Shown here: positions 16,422 to 25,010 of the stretch, in pieces
How the letters are laid out: each line of letters starts with the position of its first letter
Numbering within the stretch: position 1 is the first letter of the stretch
Notes under the pieces: model-generated
Told to the model about the DNA's origin: nothing
The model's input: the letters and a program-made list of their open reading frames with translations, nothing else
Databases searched by the model: none
Position numbers and translations under genes: made by a program
NCBI GenBank assembly: GCA_024641305.1
Contig: JAHEDI010000008.1
Location: 63,950-103,177 of the forward strand
Origin: a bacterium
Lineage (GTDB): Bacteria > Actinomycetota > Acidimicrobiia > Spongiisociales > JAENVV01
Direction: 5' to 3'
Length of the DNA stretch: 39,228 nt

Positions 16422-17054
16422 CTATCCCCAACAGTGACCGCTGGCGGCCCAATGCGTCCAGCCACCGCCGTCGTATACCAACCAGGCAGCCACCGCCACA
16501 TTGGCGAGCGGGTCGAAGACATCGGACCCGGAGTAGCCAGCCAGCTCCGCTCGCTCACCCCAGTACGACGCGAGATGCTGGAAGAGCCCCGAAGCCGTTG
16601 AGTACGGATTCTTGGCGTTGGGATCGCCGCCGGATTCACAACCGATGACCGACATGGCACGTGAGACATCACCGGGGGCGAAGAACGCCTCGACCAATGG
16701 ACGCCAATCATCGATCGACCCTGACCACTCGGGTAGCAATTCGTTCACCGTCTTGGCGGCCTCGCGGTCTTGAACACACAGACCGCCAAACGGTGGCCGA
16801 CAACCGAACCAACGGCCGATCGGCAACACGGGATCCGGTTCCTGAGTTGCCCCGGTCTGAGATGCCACGGCCAGCGGGGCAGGAGCAACGGAATCGGTTG
16901 ATACAGCTGTGGTCCCTCTTGCTGGCGGCCGGACCTGGTCTGTTGCGGTAGTCGTCGTCGTGTCGATGGGGACGGTACCGGTTTCAGATGCCGACGCCAC
17001 GGAAGGCACCAGCATGCCGACCATGAGAAGAAGGGATAACGCGCGAACACGCAT
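16422..17054 (-). CDS. secreted lysozyme-like (SLT/transglycosylase fold) protein
   Basis: 210-aa exported protein. An N-terminal signal peptide (about residues 1-22, ending VASA) is followed by a low-complexity Thr/Ala-rich region (about 25-75), a Cys-containing segment (Cys85, Cys93), and a C-terminal lysozyme-like domain (about 115-210). The catalytic Glu140 lies in IGCESGGDPNAKNPYSTASGLFQ, the hallmark of soluble-lytic-transglycosylase-type muramidases; Cys139 and Cys208 could form a disulfide. It probably cleaves peptidoglycan. AAGGA lies about 9-10 nt before the ATG. It has its own promoter candidate and is insulated from clpC by a terminator. Confidence 0.88.
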   Translation of the reverse strand: MRVRALSLLLMVGMLVPSVASASETGTVPIDTTTTTATDQVRPPARGTTAVSTDSVAPAPLAVASQTGATQEPDPVLPIGRWFGCRPPFGGLCVQDREAAKTVNELLPEWSGSIDDWRPLVEAFFAPGDVSRAMSVIGCESGGDPNAKNPYSTASGLFQHLASYWGERAELAGYSGSDVFDPLANVAVAAWLVYDGGGWTHWAASGHCWG

Positions 17055-17092
17055 GTTGAAATGTTCCTTGTTAGGGGGTTTTTGTGCGGGTC

Positions 17093-17108
17093 AGGAGCGA
17101 AGCCTCCT
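17093..17108 (-). promoter_or_regulatory. small hairpin in the 5' leader of the lysozyme-like gene
   Basis: AGGAG and CTCCT (17093-17097, 17104-17108) can pair around a 6-nt loop in the predicted leader, about 40 nt before the start codon. It does not cover the Shine-Dalgarno site. Any regulatory role is speculative. Confidence 0.25.
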
Positions 17109-17134
17109 AAGCATCATCTGACTGCAACCCTCTA

Positions 17135-17162
17135 AGGCTAACGAACTGGCATTCGTACACAA
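17135..17162 (-). promoter_or_regulatory. putative promoter of the lysozyme-like gene
   Basis: On the minus strand TTGTGT (17162-17157) and TAGCCT (17140-17135) are separated by 16 nt. Transcription would begin near 17128, giving a leader of about 74 nt. Confidence 0.4.
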
Positions 17163-17227
17163 ATCGAGAATGGAAGAATAATCCAGCCGAAGGCTGGCAT
17201 CCATGCGGCCGACCGGCCGACACAACA

Positions 17228-17256
17228 GGAAAGGGGCAGGAGTGTCCTCCTGCCCC
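17228..17256 (-). terminator. rho-independent terminator of clpC
   Basis: A 9-bp stem, GGGGCAGGA with TCCTGCCCC (17256-17248 and 17241-17233 on the minus strand), with a 6-nt loop is followed by TTTCC. It lies 27 nt past the clpC stop codon and separates clpC from the lysozyme-like gene. A second small hairpin (17183-17197) follows. Confidence 0.85.
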
Positions 17257-17282
17257 GGTCCTAACCTCAACTGCTACCAACC

Positions 17283-19781
17283 CTAGCTGTCGGCCATCTC
17301 CACCGGTGGAACATCGGGCGACGAGAACGACTCAAAAGTCAGTTCCTGATTCTCTTCGTCGAGGTCGACCACGATCGTCGACCCCGCCACAAACTCGCCC
17401 AACAGAACCTTCTCGGACAACGGATCCTCCAGGCGCTGCTGAATCGCCCGCCGAAGCGGTCGAGCACCCAGCTCCGGGTCATAACCGGTGGTCGCCAGGA
17501 AACTCTTGGCTGCGTCGGAAAGGACCAGATCCAGGCTCTGAGATCCGAGCTGATTAATCACCCTCGCGAGCATGAGATCGACGATCTCCTTGACCTCTTC
17601 CAAGGTCAATTCGTGATAGACGATGACCTCGTCGATCCGGTTCAAGAACTCCGGACGGAAGTGCTTCTTCAAATCCTCGGTGACCTTCGACTTCATCTTT
17701 TCGTATGTCACCTCGTCAGAGTCGGCGCTAAAGCCAATCGAACGCTTGCGGAGATCACGGGTACCAAGGTTGGACGTCATGATGATGACGGTGTTCTTGA
17801 AGTCGACGGTCCGTCCCTGGGCGTCGGTCAACCGGCCATCCTCCAGGATCTGAAGCAGGGTATTGAATACGTCTGGATGAGCCTTCTCGACTTCATCGAA
17901 CAAGACCACGGAGAACGGCTTGCGCCGCACGGCCTCAGTGAGCTGACCACCTTCGTCGTAGCCGACATACCCGGGAGGCGAACCGACCAATCGGCTGACC
18001 GTGTGCTTGTCCATGTACTCCGACATATCCAGTTGGATGAGCGAGTTTTCGTCACCAAACAAGAACTCCGCCAACGTCTTGGCCGTCTCGGTTTTTCCAA
18101 CGCCTGACGGGCCGAGAAAGATGAACGATCCGGCGGGACGCTTCGGGTCTTTCAACCCGGCCCTCGTCCTACGGATGGCCCGCGAGACCGCCGAAATCGC
18201 ATCTTTCTGACCGATGATCCGCTTGTGGAGTTCAGCCTCCATGTTGACAAGACGGGCGGTCTCCTCTTCGGTGAGACGATGAACCGGAATCCCGGTCCAC
18301 TGAGCAAGTACCTCAGCAATCTCTTCCTCGTCGATGACCCAGCTGATCGACTCGCCGGCCTCTCGCAACTCTGCTTCTTTGGCCGTCCGGTCGGCCACCA
18401 GACCGCGTTCTTGATCACGCAGTTGGGCGGCCCGCTCAAATTGCTGAGCGCGTACGGCATCCTCTTTGTCAGACCGAACCTGGAGAATCTGGCCATCGAC
18501 CTCGGCGATTCCTGGATCCGGAGCCTTGCGCCGAATCCGCATACGGGAACCGGCCTCGTCGATCAGGTCGATGGCCTTGTCCGGTAGGAATCGGTCGGCC
18601 AGATACCGGTCGGCCAGGTTGGCGGCGTTGACGAGTGCCTGTTCCGTGTAACGAACCTGATGATGAGCCTCGTACTTGTCCTTCAAACCGTGGAGAATAA
18701 GGATCGTGTCTGCCACGGTCGGTTCGTCGACCTGCACTGGCTGGAACCGTCGCTCGAGCGCCGAGTCCTTTTCAAGGTACTTCCGATACTCTTCGAGCGT
18801 GGTCGCTCCCACAGTCTGGAGCTCCCCCCTCGCCAGCATTGGCTTGAGGATCGAGGCCGCATCGATGGCACCTTCGGCGGCACCGGCACCGACAAGCGTG
18901 TGAATCTCGTCGATGAAGAGAATGATGTCGCCCCGGGTACGGATCTCCTTGAGTACCTTCTTGAGGCGCTCCTCGAAGTCACCGCGATACCGGGAGCCTG
19001 CCACGAGCGACCCAAGGTCCAACGTGTACAACTGCTTGCCGGTCAGGGTTTCGGGCACGTCTCCGGATACGATGTTCTGAGCGAGCCCTTCGACGATGGC
19101 CGTCTTGCCAACGCCTGGTTCACCAACCAGAACCGGATTGTTTTTGGTGCGTCGTGACAGAACTTGCATCACGCGCTCGATCTCACGATGGCGACCGATC
19201 ACCGGATCGAGCTTGTGGTCACGGGCCGCCTGGGTCAGGTTCCTGCCAAATTGATCGAGAACCGTTGAACCCGAAGAAGCCGGTTCCGAAGAACCCCGAC
19301 CTGACGATCCGCTCGACCCACTAGACGAAGACGGCTCATCACGTTGCGGGCCGTTGACAAGCTGGATGACCGTCTGACGAACCTTCGGCAGGTCGGCTCC
19401 CAGCTTCTGAAGGACCTGGGCAGCAACGCCTTCGCCTTCGCGAATGAGTCCGAGCAAGATGTGTTCGGTTCCGATGTAGTTGTGGCCGAGTTGAAGAGCC
19501 TCGCGCAGCGACAGCTCCAGCACCTTCTTGGCGCGAGGAGTGAACGGGATATGACCGCTCGGGGCTTGCTGACCCTGACCGATGATCTCGACGACCTGCT
19601 GGCGAACCGATTCGAGGTTGATCGACAGTGACTCAAGGGCTTTCGCAGCAACACCTTCGCCCTCATGGATCAATCCGAGCAGGATGTGCTCGGTCCCGAT
19701 GTAGTTGTGGTTCAACAGGCGAGCTTCTTCTTGGGCAAGTACCACTACCCGACGGGCTCGGTCTGTAAATCGTTCGAACAC
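17283..19781 (-). CDS. clpC: ATP-dependent Clp protease ATPase subunit ClpC
   Basis: Hsp100 unfoldase that feeds substrates to ClpP. The 832-aa protein has two Clp_N repeats (about 1-145), a Ser/Gly-rich linker, AAA domain 1 with Walker A GEPGVGKT (220-227), a UVR-type coiled middle region (about 425-470), AAA domain 2 with Walker A GPSGVGKT, and a ClpP-docking loop containing IGF ([10 protein letters not shown]). The start is GTG 19781 with GAGAGG 8 nt upstream. A perfect TATAAT lies about 50 nt upstream. The partners ctsR, mcsA and mcsB of the Bacillus clpC operon are absent, as expected for actinobacteria. Confidence 0.98.
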   Translation of the reverse strand: MFERFTDRARRVVVLAQEEARLLNHNYIGTEHILLGLIHEGEGVAAKALESLSINLESVRQQVVEIIGQGQQAPSGHIPFTPRAKKVLELSLREALQLGHNYIGTEHILLGLIREGEGVAAQVLQKLGADLPKVRQTVIQLVNGPQRDEPSSSSGSSGSSGRGSSEPASSGSTVLDQFGRNLTQAARDHKLDPVIGRHREIERVMQVLSRRTKNNPVLVGEPGVGKTAIVEGLAQNIVSGDVPETLTGKQLYTLDLGSLVAGSRYRGDFEERLKKVLKEIRTRGDIILFIDEIHTLVGAGAAEGAIDAASILKPMLARGELQTVGATTLEEYRKYLEKDSALERRFQPVQVDEPTVADTILILHGLKDKYEAHHQVRYTEQALVNAANLADRYLADRFLPDKAIDLIDEAGSRMRIRRKAPDPGIAEVDGQILQVRSDKEDAVRAQQFERAAQLRDQERGLVADRTAKEAELREAGESISWVIDEEEIAEVLAQWTGIPVHRLTEEETARLVNMEAELHKRIIGQKDAISAVSRAIRRTRAGLKDPKRPAGSFIFLGPSGVGKTETAKTLAEFLFGDENSLIQLDMSEYMDKHTVSRLVGSPPGYVGYDEGGQLTEAVRRKPFSVVLFDEVEKAHPDVFNTLLQILEDGRLTDAQGRTVDFKNTVIIMTSNLGTRDLRKRSIGFSADSDEVTYEKMKSKVTEDLKKHFRPEFLNRIDEVIVYHELTLEEVKEIVDLMLARVINQLGSQSLDLVLSDAAKSFLATTGYDPELGARPLRRAIQQRLEDPLSEKVLLGEFVAGSTIVVDLDEENQELTFESFSSPDVPPVEMADS

Positions 19782-19832
19782 GGCAACCGCCTCTCTGAAC
19801 TAGGACCCCTGGATACGAGACCGTGCGATGCG

Positions 19833-19838
19833 ATTATA
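19833..19838 (-). promoter_or_regulatory. -10 box of the clpC promoter
   Basis: A consensus TATAAT on the minus strand predicts a transcription start near 19826 and a leader of about 45 nt carrying the GAGAGG ribosome binding site. The -35 region (CAGGAG at 17-nt spacing) is poor, so an activator may be required. Confidence 0.6.
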
Positions 19839-19938
19839 GCCCCCGGGGCTGGATACTCCTGCGGTCTTGACCTGACCAAACTTCTTCCTCCCTTTCGACG
19901 CTTCCAAAAGACGAATTACTGACAGCCGCAGAGACCGG

Positions 19939-19944
19939 TACCAT
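19939..19944 (+). promoter_or_regulatory. putative -10 box for leaderless polyprenyl synthase transcript
   Basis: TACCAT ends 7 nt before the ATG at 19952. TTACTG (19916-19921) stands at a 17-nt spacing as a weak -35. The other in-frame ATG (19943) lies inside this box. Confidence 0.45.
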
Positions 19945-19951
19945 GGAAGCG

Positions 19952-20947
19952 ATGGACGTACCAAGTATTCAAGATATGGTGCCGCTTCCCCACGTTTGGG
20001 AGCAGATCGACCGTACGGAAACGCGCCTCATGGACGCCTCGGAATCGCGCGACCCTTTCCTCACGAAGGTCGCCCAACACCTCCTGGCCGCCGGCGGCAA
20101 GCGGTTTCGGCCGTTGCTCGCTCTGATCGCTGCCGACTTCGGGCCGGCCAACGACGACCGACCCATCGAAGCTGGCGTGGCGGTGGAACTCATCCACGTC
20201 GGAAGCCTCTATCACGACGATGTGATCGACGAAGCCACAATCCGCCGGGGCGCCAATTCGGCCAACGCCAACTGGGACAACACGGTTGCGATCCTGGCAG
20301 GCGACTTCCTGATGGCGCGCGCCTCGGAGGTCGCTGCTACCCACCTCGGACAGGAATCGGTTCGCCTACTGGCCAGCACCTACGCCGAACTTGTCGAGGG
20401 TCAGACCCGCGAACTCCAACTTGATTTCGATCTCGACCACGATCCGGAGGCCTACTTCCAGGTCATCGGTGGCAAGACCGCCGCGTTGATTCGCACGTCG
20501 GCCCGTCTGGGAGCCATGGCCGCGGACGCTGATGACGCGACGGTCGAAGCCTTGTCGTCGTGGGCATGGGAACTTGGCCTCGTGTTTCAGATCGCCGACG
20601 ACGCCCTCGACCTGGTTGCAACCGAGTCGTTTCTCGGCAAGCCGGCCGGATCAGATATTCGAGAAGGAAAGATGACGCTGCCGGTGCTCATGGCTGCCGC
20701 AGGGTCCGACGGCGGCAGAATTCGAGATGCTCTCGGGAAGCCGCCGTACGACGACGCACGCGTCAGTGACGTGATCTCCATCGTCCGGGCAGGCGGATAC
20801 GTCGAGCAGTCTCTCCAGGAAGCGGAGCGGCGCATCGCTACGGCAGACGCGGCCGTCGCCACCCTTCCTGACATTCCAACCAGGGCCGTGCTTTCAAGCC
20901 TTGCCCAATTTCTCCTCGACCAGGTGACCGCCGCCCGCTCCGGTTAA
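19952..20947 (+). CDS. long-chain polyprenyl diphosphate synthase
   Basis: Trans-prenyltransferase that condenses isopentenyl diphosphate onto an allylic primer, probably making the side chain of menaquinone. The 331-aa protein has GGKRFRP near the start, the first Asp-rich motif DDVID (89-93), the GDFLMARA segment and the second Asp-rich motif DDALD (216-220), plus the KxTLP segment (GKMTLPVLMA). The small residues four and five positions before the first Asp-rich motif (Gly, Ser) argue against a short-chain product. The start at 19952 is chosen because a -10 box overlaps the ATG at 19943. It is divergent from clpC and convergent with lysS. Confidence 0.92.
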   Translation: MDVPSIQDMVPLPHVWEQIDRTETRLMDASESRDPFLTKVAQHLLAAGGKRFRPLLALIAADFGPANDDRPIEAGVAVELIHVGSLYHDDVIDEATIRRGANSANANWDNTVAILAGDFLMARASEVAATHLGQESVRLLASTYAELVEGQTRELQLDFDLDHDPEAYFQVIGGKTAALIRTSARLGAMAADADDATVEALSSWAWELGLVFQIADDALDLVATESFLGKPAGSDIREGKMTLPVLMAAAGSDGGRIRDALGKPPYDDARVSDVISIVRAGGYVEQSLQEAERRIATADAAVATLPDIPTRAVLSSLAQFLLDQVTAARSG

Positions 20948-20971
20948 CGGTCAGAGCACGCTCGAAGCCGT

Positions 20972-22489
20972 CTACTCGGGCCGAAGATGCGGGAAGAGCA
21001 CGACTTCCCTGATGCTGGCATGATTGGTGAGAATCATCACCAGCCGGTCGACCCCCAGCCCGAGACCAGCCGTCGGGGGGAGGCCATATTCGAGTGCTCG
21101 AACATAATCCTCATCGATCAGGTGTGCCTCGTCATCGCCGGCCACCCGAGCCGCCGCCTGCTCCTCAAACCGGCGCCTTTGTTCGGCCGGATCGTTCAAC
21201 TCGGTAAAGGCATTGGCCAATTCGCGACCGGCAACTATCAACTCGAACCGCTCCGTCACCTGAGGATTCGACCGATGGCGCTTGGAAAGTGGCGATACCT
21301 CAACCGGGTAGTCGATCACGAACGTCGGCTCCCACAACCGATCTTCGATGGTCGCTTCAAACAACGCAGTGACCAGTTTCCCGACCCCCCAGGACGGCTC
21401 GACCTTGATCTGCAAATCTCCGGCCAGCTTGCGCAATTCGTCGACGGGCATGTCGTAACTGATGTTGAGATCGAGCTGCTCATTGACGGCTTCGAGCATG
21501 GGCAGCCGGCGAAATGGAGGGGCGAGATCGAGTTCCCGATCCTGATACATCACAGTCGTCGATCCCGTCACGGCAAGGGCGGCGGCCGCGACAACTTCCT
21601 CGGTCAACTTCATAACGTCTTCGTAGTCGGCGAACGCCTCGTACGATTCGAGCATCGTGAATTCGGGGTTGTGGGAGGTATCCATACCTTCGTTACGAAA
21701 GTTGCGGTTTATCTCGAAGACCTTGTGCATCCCCCCGACGATCAGACGCTTCAAGTACAGCTCCGGAGCAATCCGCAGGTACATGTCCATGTCAAGCGCC
21801 GTGTGATGGGTTATGAACGGCCGGGCGAGGGCTCCGCCGGGTTTCGCCTGGAGCATCGGGGTCTCGACTTCAAGAAATCCCCGCTCCTCAAATGACCGGC
21901 GAAGCGACCGAACCGTGGCGATCCGGGCCCTGGCGGTAGCCCGGGCTTCCTCGTTGACGGTCAGGTCGAGATACCGCTGTCGATAGCGGCGCTCCTGGTC
22001 CTGCAGGCCGTGCCACTTATCAGGAAACGGACGCAACGCCTTGGAGAGAATCTCGAAACGATCGACCCGGATGCTCAACTCGCCTTTTTTCGTCGTAATG
22101 ACCTCGCCGTGCGCCCCGACCCAGTCGCCGTTGTCGATCAGGTCGAATATCTCGAACGCCTCGTCGCCGAGAACCGCTTTGGAAACAAACAATTGGATCT
22201 GACCCGAACGGTCCTGCAATACCCCGAACCGCAGTTTGCCAAAGGACCGCACATTCAGAAGTCGCCCGGCCACCGTCACCGACGTCCCGGTCTCCGCACC
22301 CGGTTCGAGGCCGTCATGAAGCGCATGAATCTCAGCGGCAACCGCATCTGGTTTGAACGTGTGCGGATAGGGGTTGATATCGCGCGACCTGAGCTCCTCG
22401 AGCTTGGCCAACCGAACGGCCGTGAGCGGATGATCGGCCAGACTGGCGCGATCATCGAGTTGTTCTTCGGGGGTGGTCTCATCTGACAT
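20972..22489 (-). CDS. lysS: lysyl-tRNA synthetase (class II)
   Basis: Charges tRNA(Lys). The 505-aa protein has an N-terminal OB-fold anticodon-binding domain (about 60-170) and a class II catalytic core with motif 2 (FEINRNFRNEG followed by HNPEFTMLESY) and motif 3 (GLGLGVDRLVM). An acidic N-terminal tail precedes RLAKLEELRSRDINPYP. The ATG at 22489 has TAAGGT 8 nt upstream and no ribosome binding site, suggesting a leaderless transcript despite lying 36 nt after coaX. coaX-lysS-clpC order agrees with mycobacteria. Confidence 0.97.
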   Translation of the reverse strand: MSDETTPEEQLDDRASLADHPLTAVRLAKLEELRSRDINPYPHTFKPDAVAAEIHALHDGLEPGAETGTSVTVAGRLLNVRSFGKLRFGVLQDRSGQIQLFVSKAVLGDEAFEIFDLIDNGDWVGAHGEVITTKKGELSIRVDRFEILSKALRPFPDKWHGLQDQERRYRQRYLDLTVNEEARATARARIATVRSLRRSFEERGFLEVETPMLQAKPGGALARPFITHHTALDMDMYLRIAPELYLKRLIVGGMHKVFEINRNFRNEGMDTSHNPEFTMLESYEAFADYEDVMKLTEEVVAAAALAVTGSTTVMYQDRELDLAPPFRRLPMLEAVNEQLDLNISYDMPVDELRKLAGDLQIKVEPSWGVGKLVTALFEATIEDRLWEPTFVIDYPVEVSPLSKRHRSNPQVTERFELIVAGRELANAFTELNDPAEQRRRFEEQAAARVAGDDEAHLIDEDYVRALEYGLPPTAGLGLGVDRLVMILTNHASIREVVLFPHLRPE

Positions 22490-22497
22490 AGGCCGTC

Positions 22498-22503
22498 ACC
22501 TTA
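22498..22503 (-). promoter_or_regulatory. putative -10 box for leaderless lysS transcript
   Basis: TAAGGT on the minus strand ends 8 nt before the lysS ATG (22489), within the short gap after coaX. I see no T-box-like leader; there is no room for one. Confidence 0.4.
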
Positions 22504-22525
22504 CCGGCCCAGGAGGGACGGTCGG

Positions 22526-23278
22526 TCATCGATTTCGCTCGCTCAACAACCCGAGTCCGCGCAAAACGAGGACGGCATCAACGACGTACTCCCTGTCGAG
22601 GAGCGGTACCAGGGTGCCAGCCCCTCCTCCGGTCGCCACCAGAACCGCGTCGGAACCCAGCTCGGCGAGGGCACGGTTGACGAGGCCATCGACCAATCCC
22701 GCATAGCCGTACACCATTCCGGATTGGATCGCTTCGATCGTATTGCGACCGATTACGTGTTCGGGAGGGGTAAGTGCAACCCTGCGCAGGGCCGCCGTCG
22801 AATCGACCAACGCATCGAGCGAAATGTCCAGACCACTGGCGATGGCCCCGCCAACGAAAGCACCGTCGGGTCCGACCACATCGACGGTGATAGCGGTGCC
22901 AAACCCGACGACGACGACCGGATACCCGTAGAACGCCTTGGCGGCCACTGCGCTTGCCACCCGATCGGCACCGACCTCGCGGGGATTATCGACCGACATT
23001 GGCATCCCGGTCTTTACTCCGGGGCCGACGACAAGCAGGGTGTCGACCATATCCGCCAGGGCTATCCCAAGCGACATGGCCGCCGCGGGCACCACCGACG
23101 CGAGGGCGGCCGACGTAACGTGGGCAGCAACCGGGTTGAATAGTCCCCGTAGGAGTAGGGCGTATTCGTCCGGCGTTCGGTCGACGGCCGTCGAGACCCG
23201 CCAGTGATGAATGAGGATGTCCCCGTTCAGAACCCCGATGTCGGTTTGGCTGTTGCCGACATTGATGGCCAGCAGCAT
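22526..23278 (-). CDS. coaX: type III pantothenate kinase
   Basis: Phosphorylates pantothenate, the first step of CoA synthesis. The 250-aa protein shows the ASKHA-fold signatures of CoaX: the phosphate loop INVGNSQTDIGV at the N-terminus, TPDEYALLLRGL, the Asp-containing DNPREVGADR segment and GFGTAITVD, and GGAIASGLDIS. The ATG shares its first base with the panC stop codon (TGATG), so the two enzymes that make and use pantothenate are translationally coupled. panD, which often lies between them in actinobacteria, is absent. Confidence 0.95.
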   Translation of the reverse strand: MLLAINVGNSQTDIGVLNGDILIHHWRVSTAVDRTPDEYALLLRGLFNPVAAHVTSAALASVVPAAAMSLGIALADMVDTLLVVGPGVKTGMPMSVDNPREVGADRVASAVAAKAFYGYPVVVVGFGTAITVDVVGPDGAFVGGAIASGLDISLDALVDSTAALRRVALTPPEHVIGRNTIEAIQSGMVYGYAGLVDGLVNRALAELGSDAVLVATGGGAGTLVPLLDREYVVDAVLVLRGLGLLSERNR

Positions 23279-24159
23279 CAGTTCACCCCCTCATAGAGAA
23301 TGCTGGTAGATCGCAGAAGGGTCCCCCGGTCGGAGGTCCCATTCGGTTCCAGCCAGACGTTGTCGATCAGTCGAACACCACCGATCCTGACCGCAGTCGC
23401 CAAGAATGCCGGCCGGTCGAGCGTTGCAAGACGCTGGGCGGTCGCCCGCTCGGCCAGGGCCACATACTCGACGTCAATTCCGATGAGATACTCTAACGCG
23501 GCCCGCTCCAGAACCTGTCCGTCGCGTTCACCCGAAGCGGCGAGTTCGGCGGCGGCGAAAAGCCCTTTCGACACCCTGGCCGCCCGGTCCCGGTCGCCGG
23601 CTGGAATCCGAATATTGCGGCTCGACAACGCAAGACCATCGGACTCCCGGATGGTTGAACATGGCACGATTTCGACGGGAAGCGACAGGTCGACGGTCAA
23701 CCTGATAACCATCGCCAGTTGCTGCGCATCCTTCTTGCCAAAGTAGGCACGATCAGGCTGTAGCCCGGCCAGGAGTTTGGTCACGACCGTCGCAACCCCG
23801 GCGAAATGCCCTGGCCGGTGAGCACCTTCCATCGATTCGGTGAGACCGCCAACCACGACTCTCGTGACGGGCTCGATCGGATACATCTCCTCGACGGAGG
23901 GCGCAAAGAGAATGTCGACCCCCGCCTGTTTCATCAGTCTGGCGTCACGTTCGAACTGGCGGGGGTAGGCGTCAAAGTCTGCCACCTCATCAAACTGAAG
24001 CGGGTTTACGAAGAGGCTGGCCATGACCTGATCATTCCCGACCTTGGCCCGAGACATGAGATCCAGATGGCCCTCGTGGAGGTAGCCAAGAGTCGGGACG
24101 AGCCCTATCGACCCTTCTGTCAGAGATCGACACTCGGCGAAGGTTTCGGCCACCTTCAC
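23278..24159 (-). CDS. panC: pantothenate synthetase
   Basis: ATP-dependent condensation of pantoate with beta-alanine. The 293-aa protein has the nucleotide-binding VPTLGYLHEGHLDLM (HIGH-like motif HEGH), the SLFVNPLQF segment, and the KDAQQL (from FGKKDAQQLAMV) and SSRN motifs. It starts within the DUF2520 stop codon (ATGA, 24156-24159) and ends at the coaX start. The gene therefore sits in a tightly coupled trio, DUF2520-panC-coaX. Confidence 0.95.
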   Translation of the reverse strand: MKVAETFAECRSLTEGSIGLVPTLGYLHEGHLDLMSRAKVGNDQVMASLFVNPLQFDEVADFDAYPRQFERDARLMKQAGVDILFAPSVEEMYPIEPVTRVVVGGLTESMEGAHRPGHFAGVATVVTKLLAGLQPDRAYFGKKDAQQLAMVIRLTVDLSLPVEIVPCSTIRESDGLALSSRNIRIPAGDRDRAARVSKGLFAAAELAASGERDGQVLERAALEYLIGIDVEYVALAERATAQRLATLDRPAFLATAVRIGGVRLIDNVWLEPNGTSDRGTLLRSTSILYEGVN

Positions 24160-24938
24160 GACAGAACCTCCCGCATGACCTCCCAGTTACCCACCAGGAG
24201 AGCCGTAGCGGTCCCCATCGCAACGAAGGGGCCCTCGACGCCCGCCTTCCTGGCGGCGTCCCGTTGAGCACGCACGGTGCCTATGTCGCCACGAACAATG
24301 GGCCCGGTCAGGGCGGCCAGGCTACCGAGGCGACCAGCGTTCGAAACCGACGCTGTCACGAGCGGCTCAGCGATCGATAAGGGAACGCCGGCGGCGTCGA
24401 GGAGTTGTTCTGCGACGGCCAGGGCAGCCACCACATAGTTGGAAGCGGCGGTCGCTCCCGCGTGATAGGCAGCTTTGGCCTCATCCGGAAGTCGGAATGG
24501 TCGCATTCCAAGCGAAGTAGCAAAAACTGACAACGCGCCTGCCACCGCTTCGGATCGACTGGTGATGGCGGCACCGGCCCCTACCAATGCGGCCGCTCCG
24601 ATCTCCCCAGAAGGCAGCGTCATGAGGGGATGCATTGATCCGATCTTGTTTCCAAGCGGAGAAAGAACATCGACTGAGGTCCGGCCGGACAAGTGGGCGA
24701 TTACGGAACCACCCGGCGGGTGCAGTTGCTTGGCGACTTCGGCGATCACATCGTCGGAAACGGCCACAAACACGAACTCGGCATCGGGAAGCGACGATGT
24801 GAGGGGAATCGACCTGGCCAAATCGGTCTCAACGGGCCGGCGGGCAGCGAGAGCAACAACTTCGTGCCCGGCGGACCTGGCCGCCAGCCCGACGGACATT
24901 CCGGCGCGTCCCGGGCCAACAATGACAATTCGAGCCAT
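24156..24938 (-). CDS. Rossmann-like/DUF2520 protein, candidate ketopantoate reductase-type enzyme
   Basis: 260-aa NAD(P)-binding protein. It begins with a Rossmann fingerprint (IVIVGPGRAGMSVG) and has a C-terminal all-helical DUF2520 domain containing KAAYHAGATAASNYVVAL, an arrangement like 6-phosphogluconate dehydrogenase and ketopantoate reductases. ATG 24938 is chosen because AAAGGA lies 8 nt upstream; an upstream in-frame start would add ten residues. Its coupling to panC and coaX, which I also recall from mycobacteria (Rv3603c beside panC), suggests a step in pantoate supply, but the reaction has not been shown here. Confidence 0.88.
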   Translation of the reverse strand: MARIVIVGPGRAGMSVGLAARSAGHEVVALAARRPVETDLARSIPLTSSLPDAEFVFVAVSDDVIAEVAKQLHPPGGSVIAHLSGRTSVDVLSPLGNKIGSMHPLMTLPSGEIGAAALVGAGAAITSRSEAVAGALSVFATSLGMRPFRLPDEAKAAYHAGATAASNYVVAALAVAEQLLDAAGVPLSIAEPLVTASVSNAGRLGSLAALTGPIVRGDIGTVRAQRDAARKAGVEGPFVAMGTATALLVGNWEVMREVLS

Positions 24939-25010
24939 GAAGTCAGTCCTTTCGGTTCCGATCCACAATGCAGTTCCATCCGGGCATGCGGTACCAGACC
25001 AGCATCGAGC

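Noticed and set aside
17055-17230. c-di-AMP (ydaO-type) riboswitch before the lysozyme-like gene
   Set aside because: The gene type and nearby disA made it worth testing, but the conserved core could not be aligned and the leader predicted from the promoter (about 74 nt) is too short.
17613-18107. 164-aa open frame on the plus strand
   Set aside because: Antisense to the clpC AAA2 region; no motif, no ribosome binding site.
20987-21895. 302-aa open frame on the plus strand
   Set aside because: It lies entirely antisense to lysS, has no recognisable domain and a composition typical of GC-rich shadow frames.
22490-22525. T-box or other amino-acid leader before lysS
   Set aside because: Only 36 nt separate coaX from lysS, and the -10 box leaves no leader at all.
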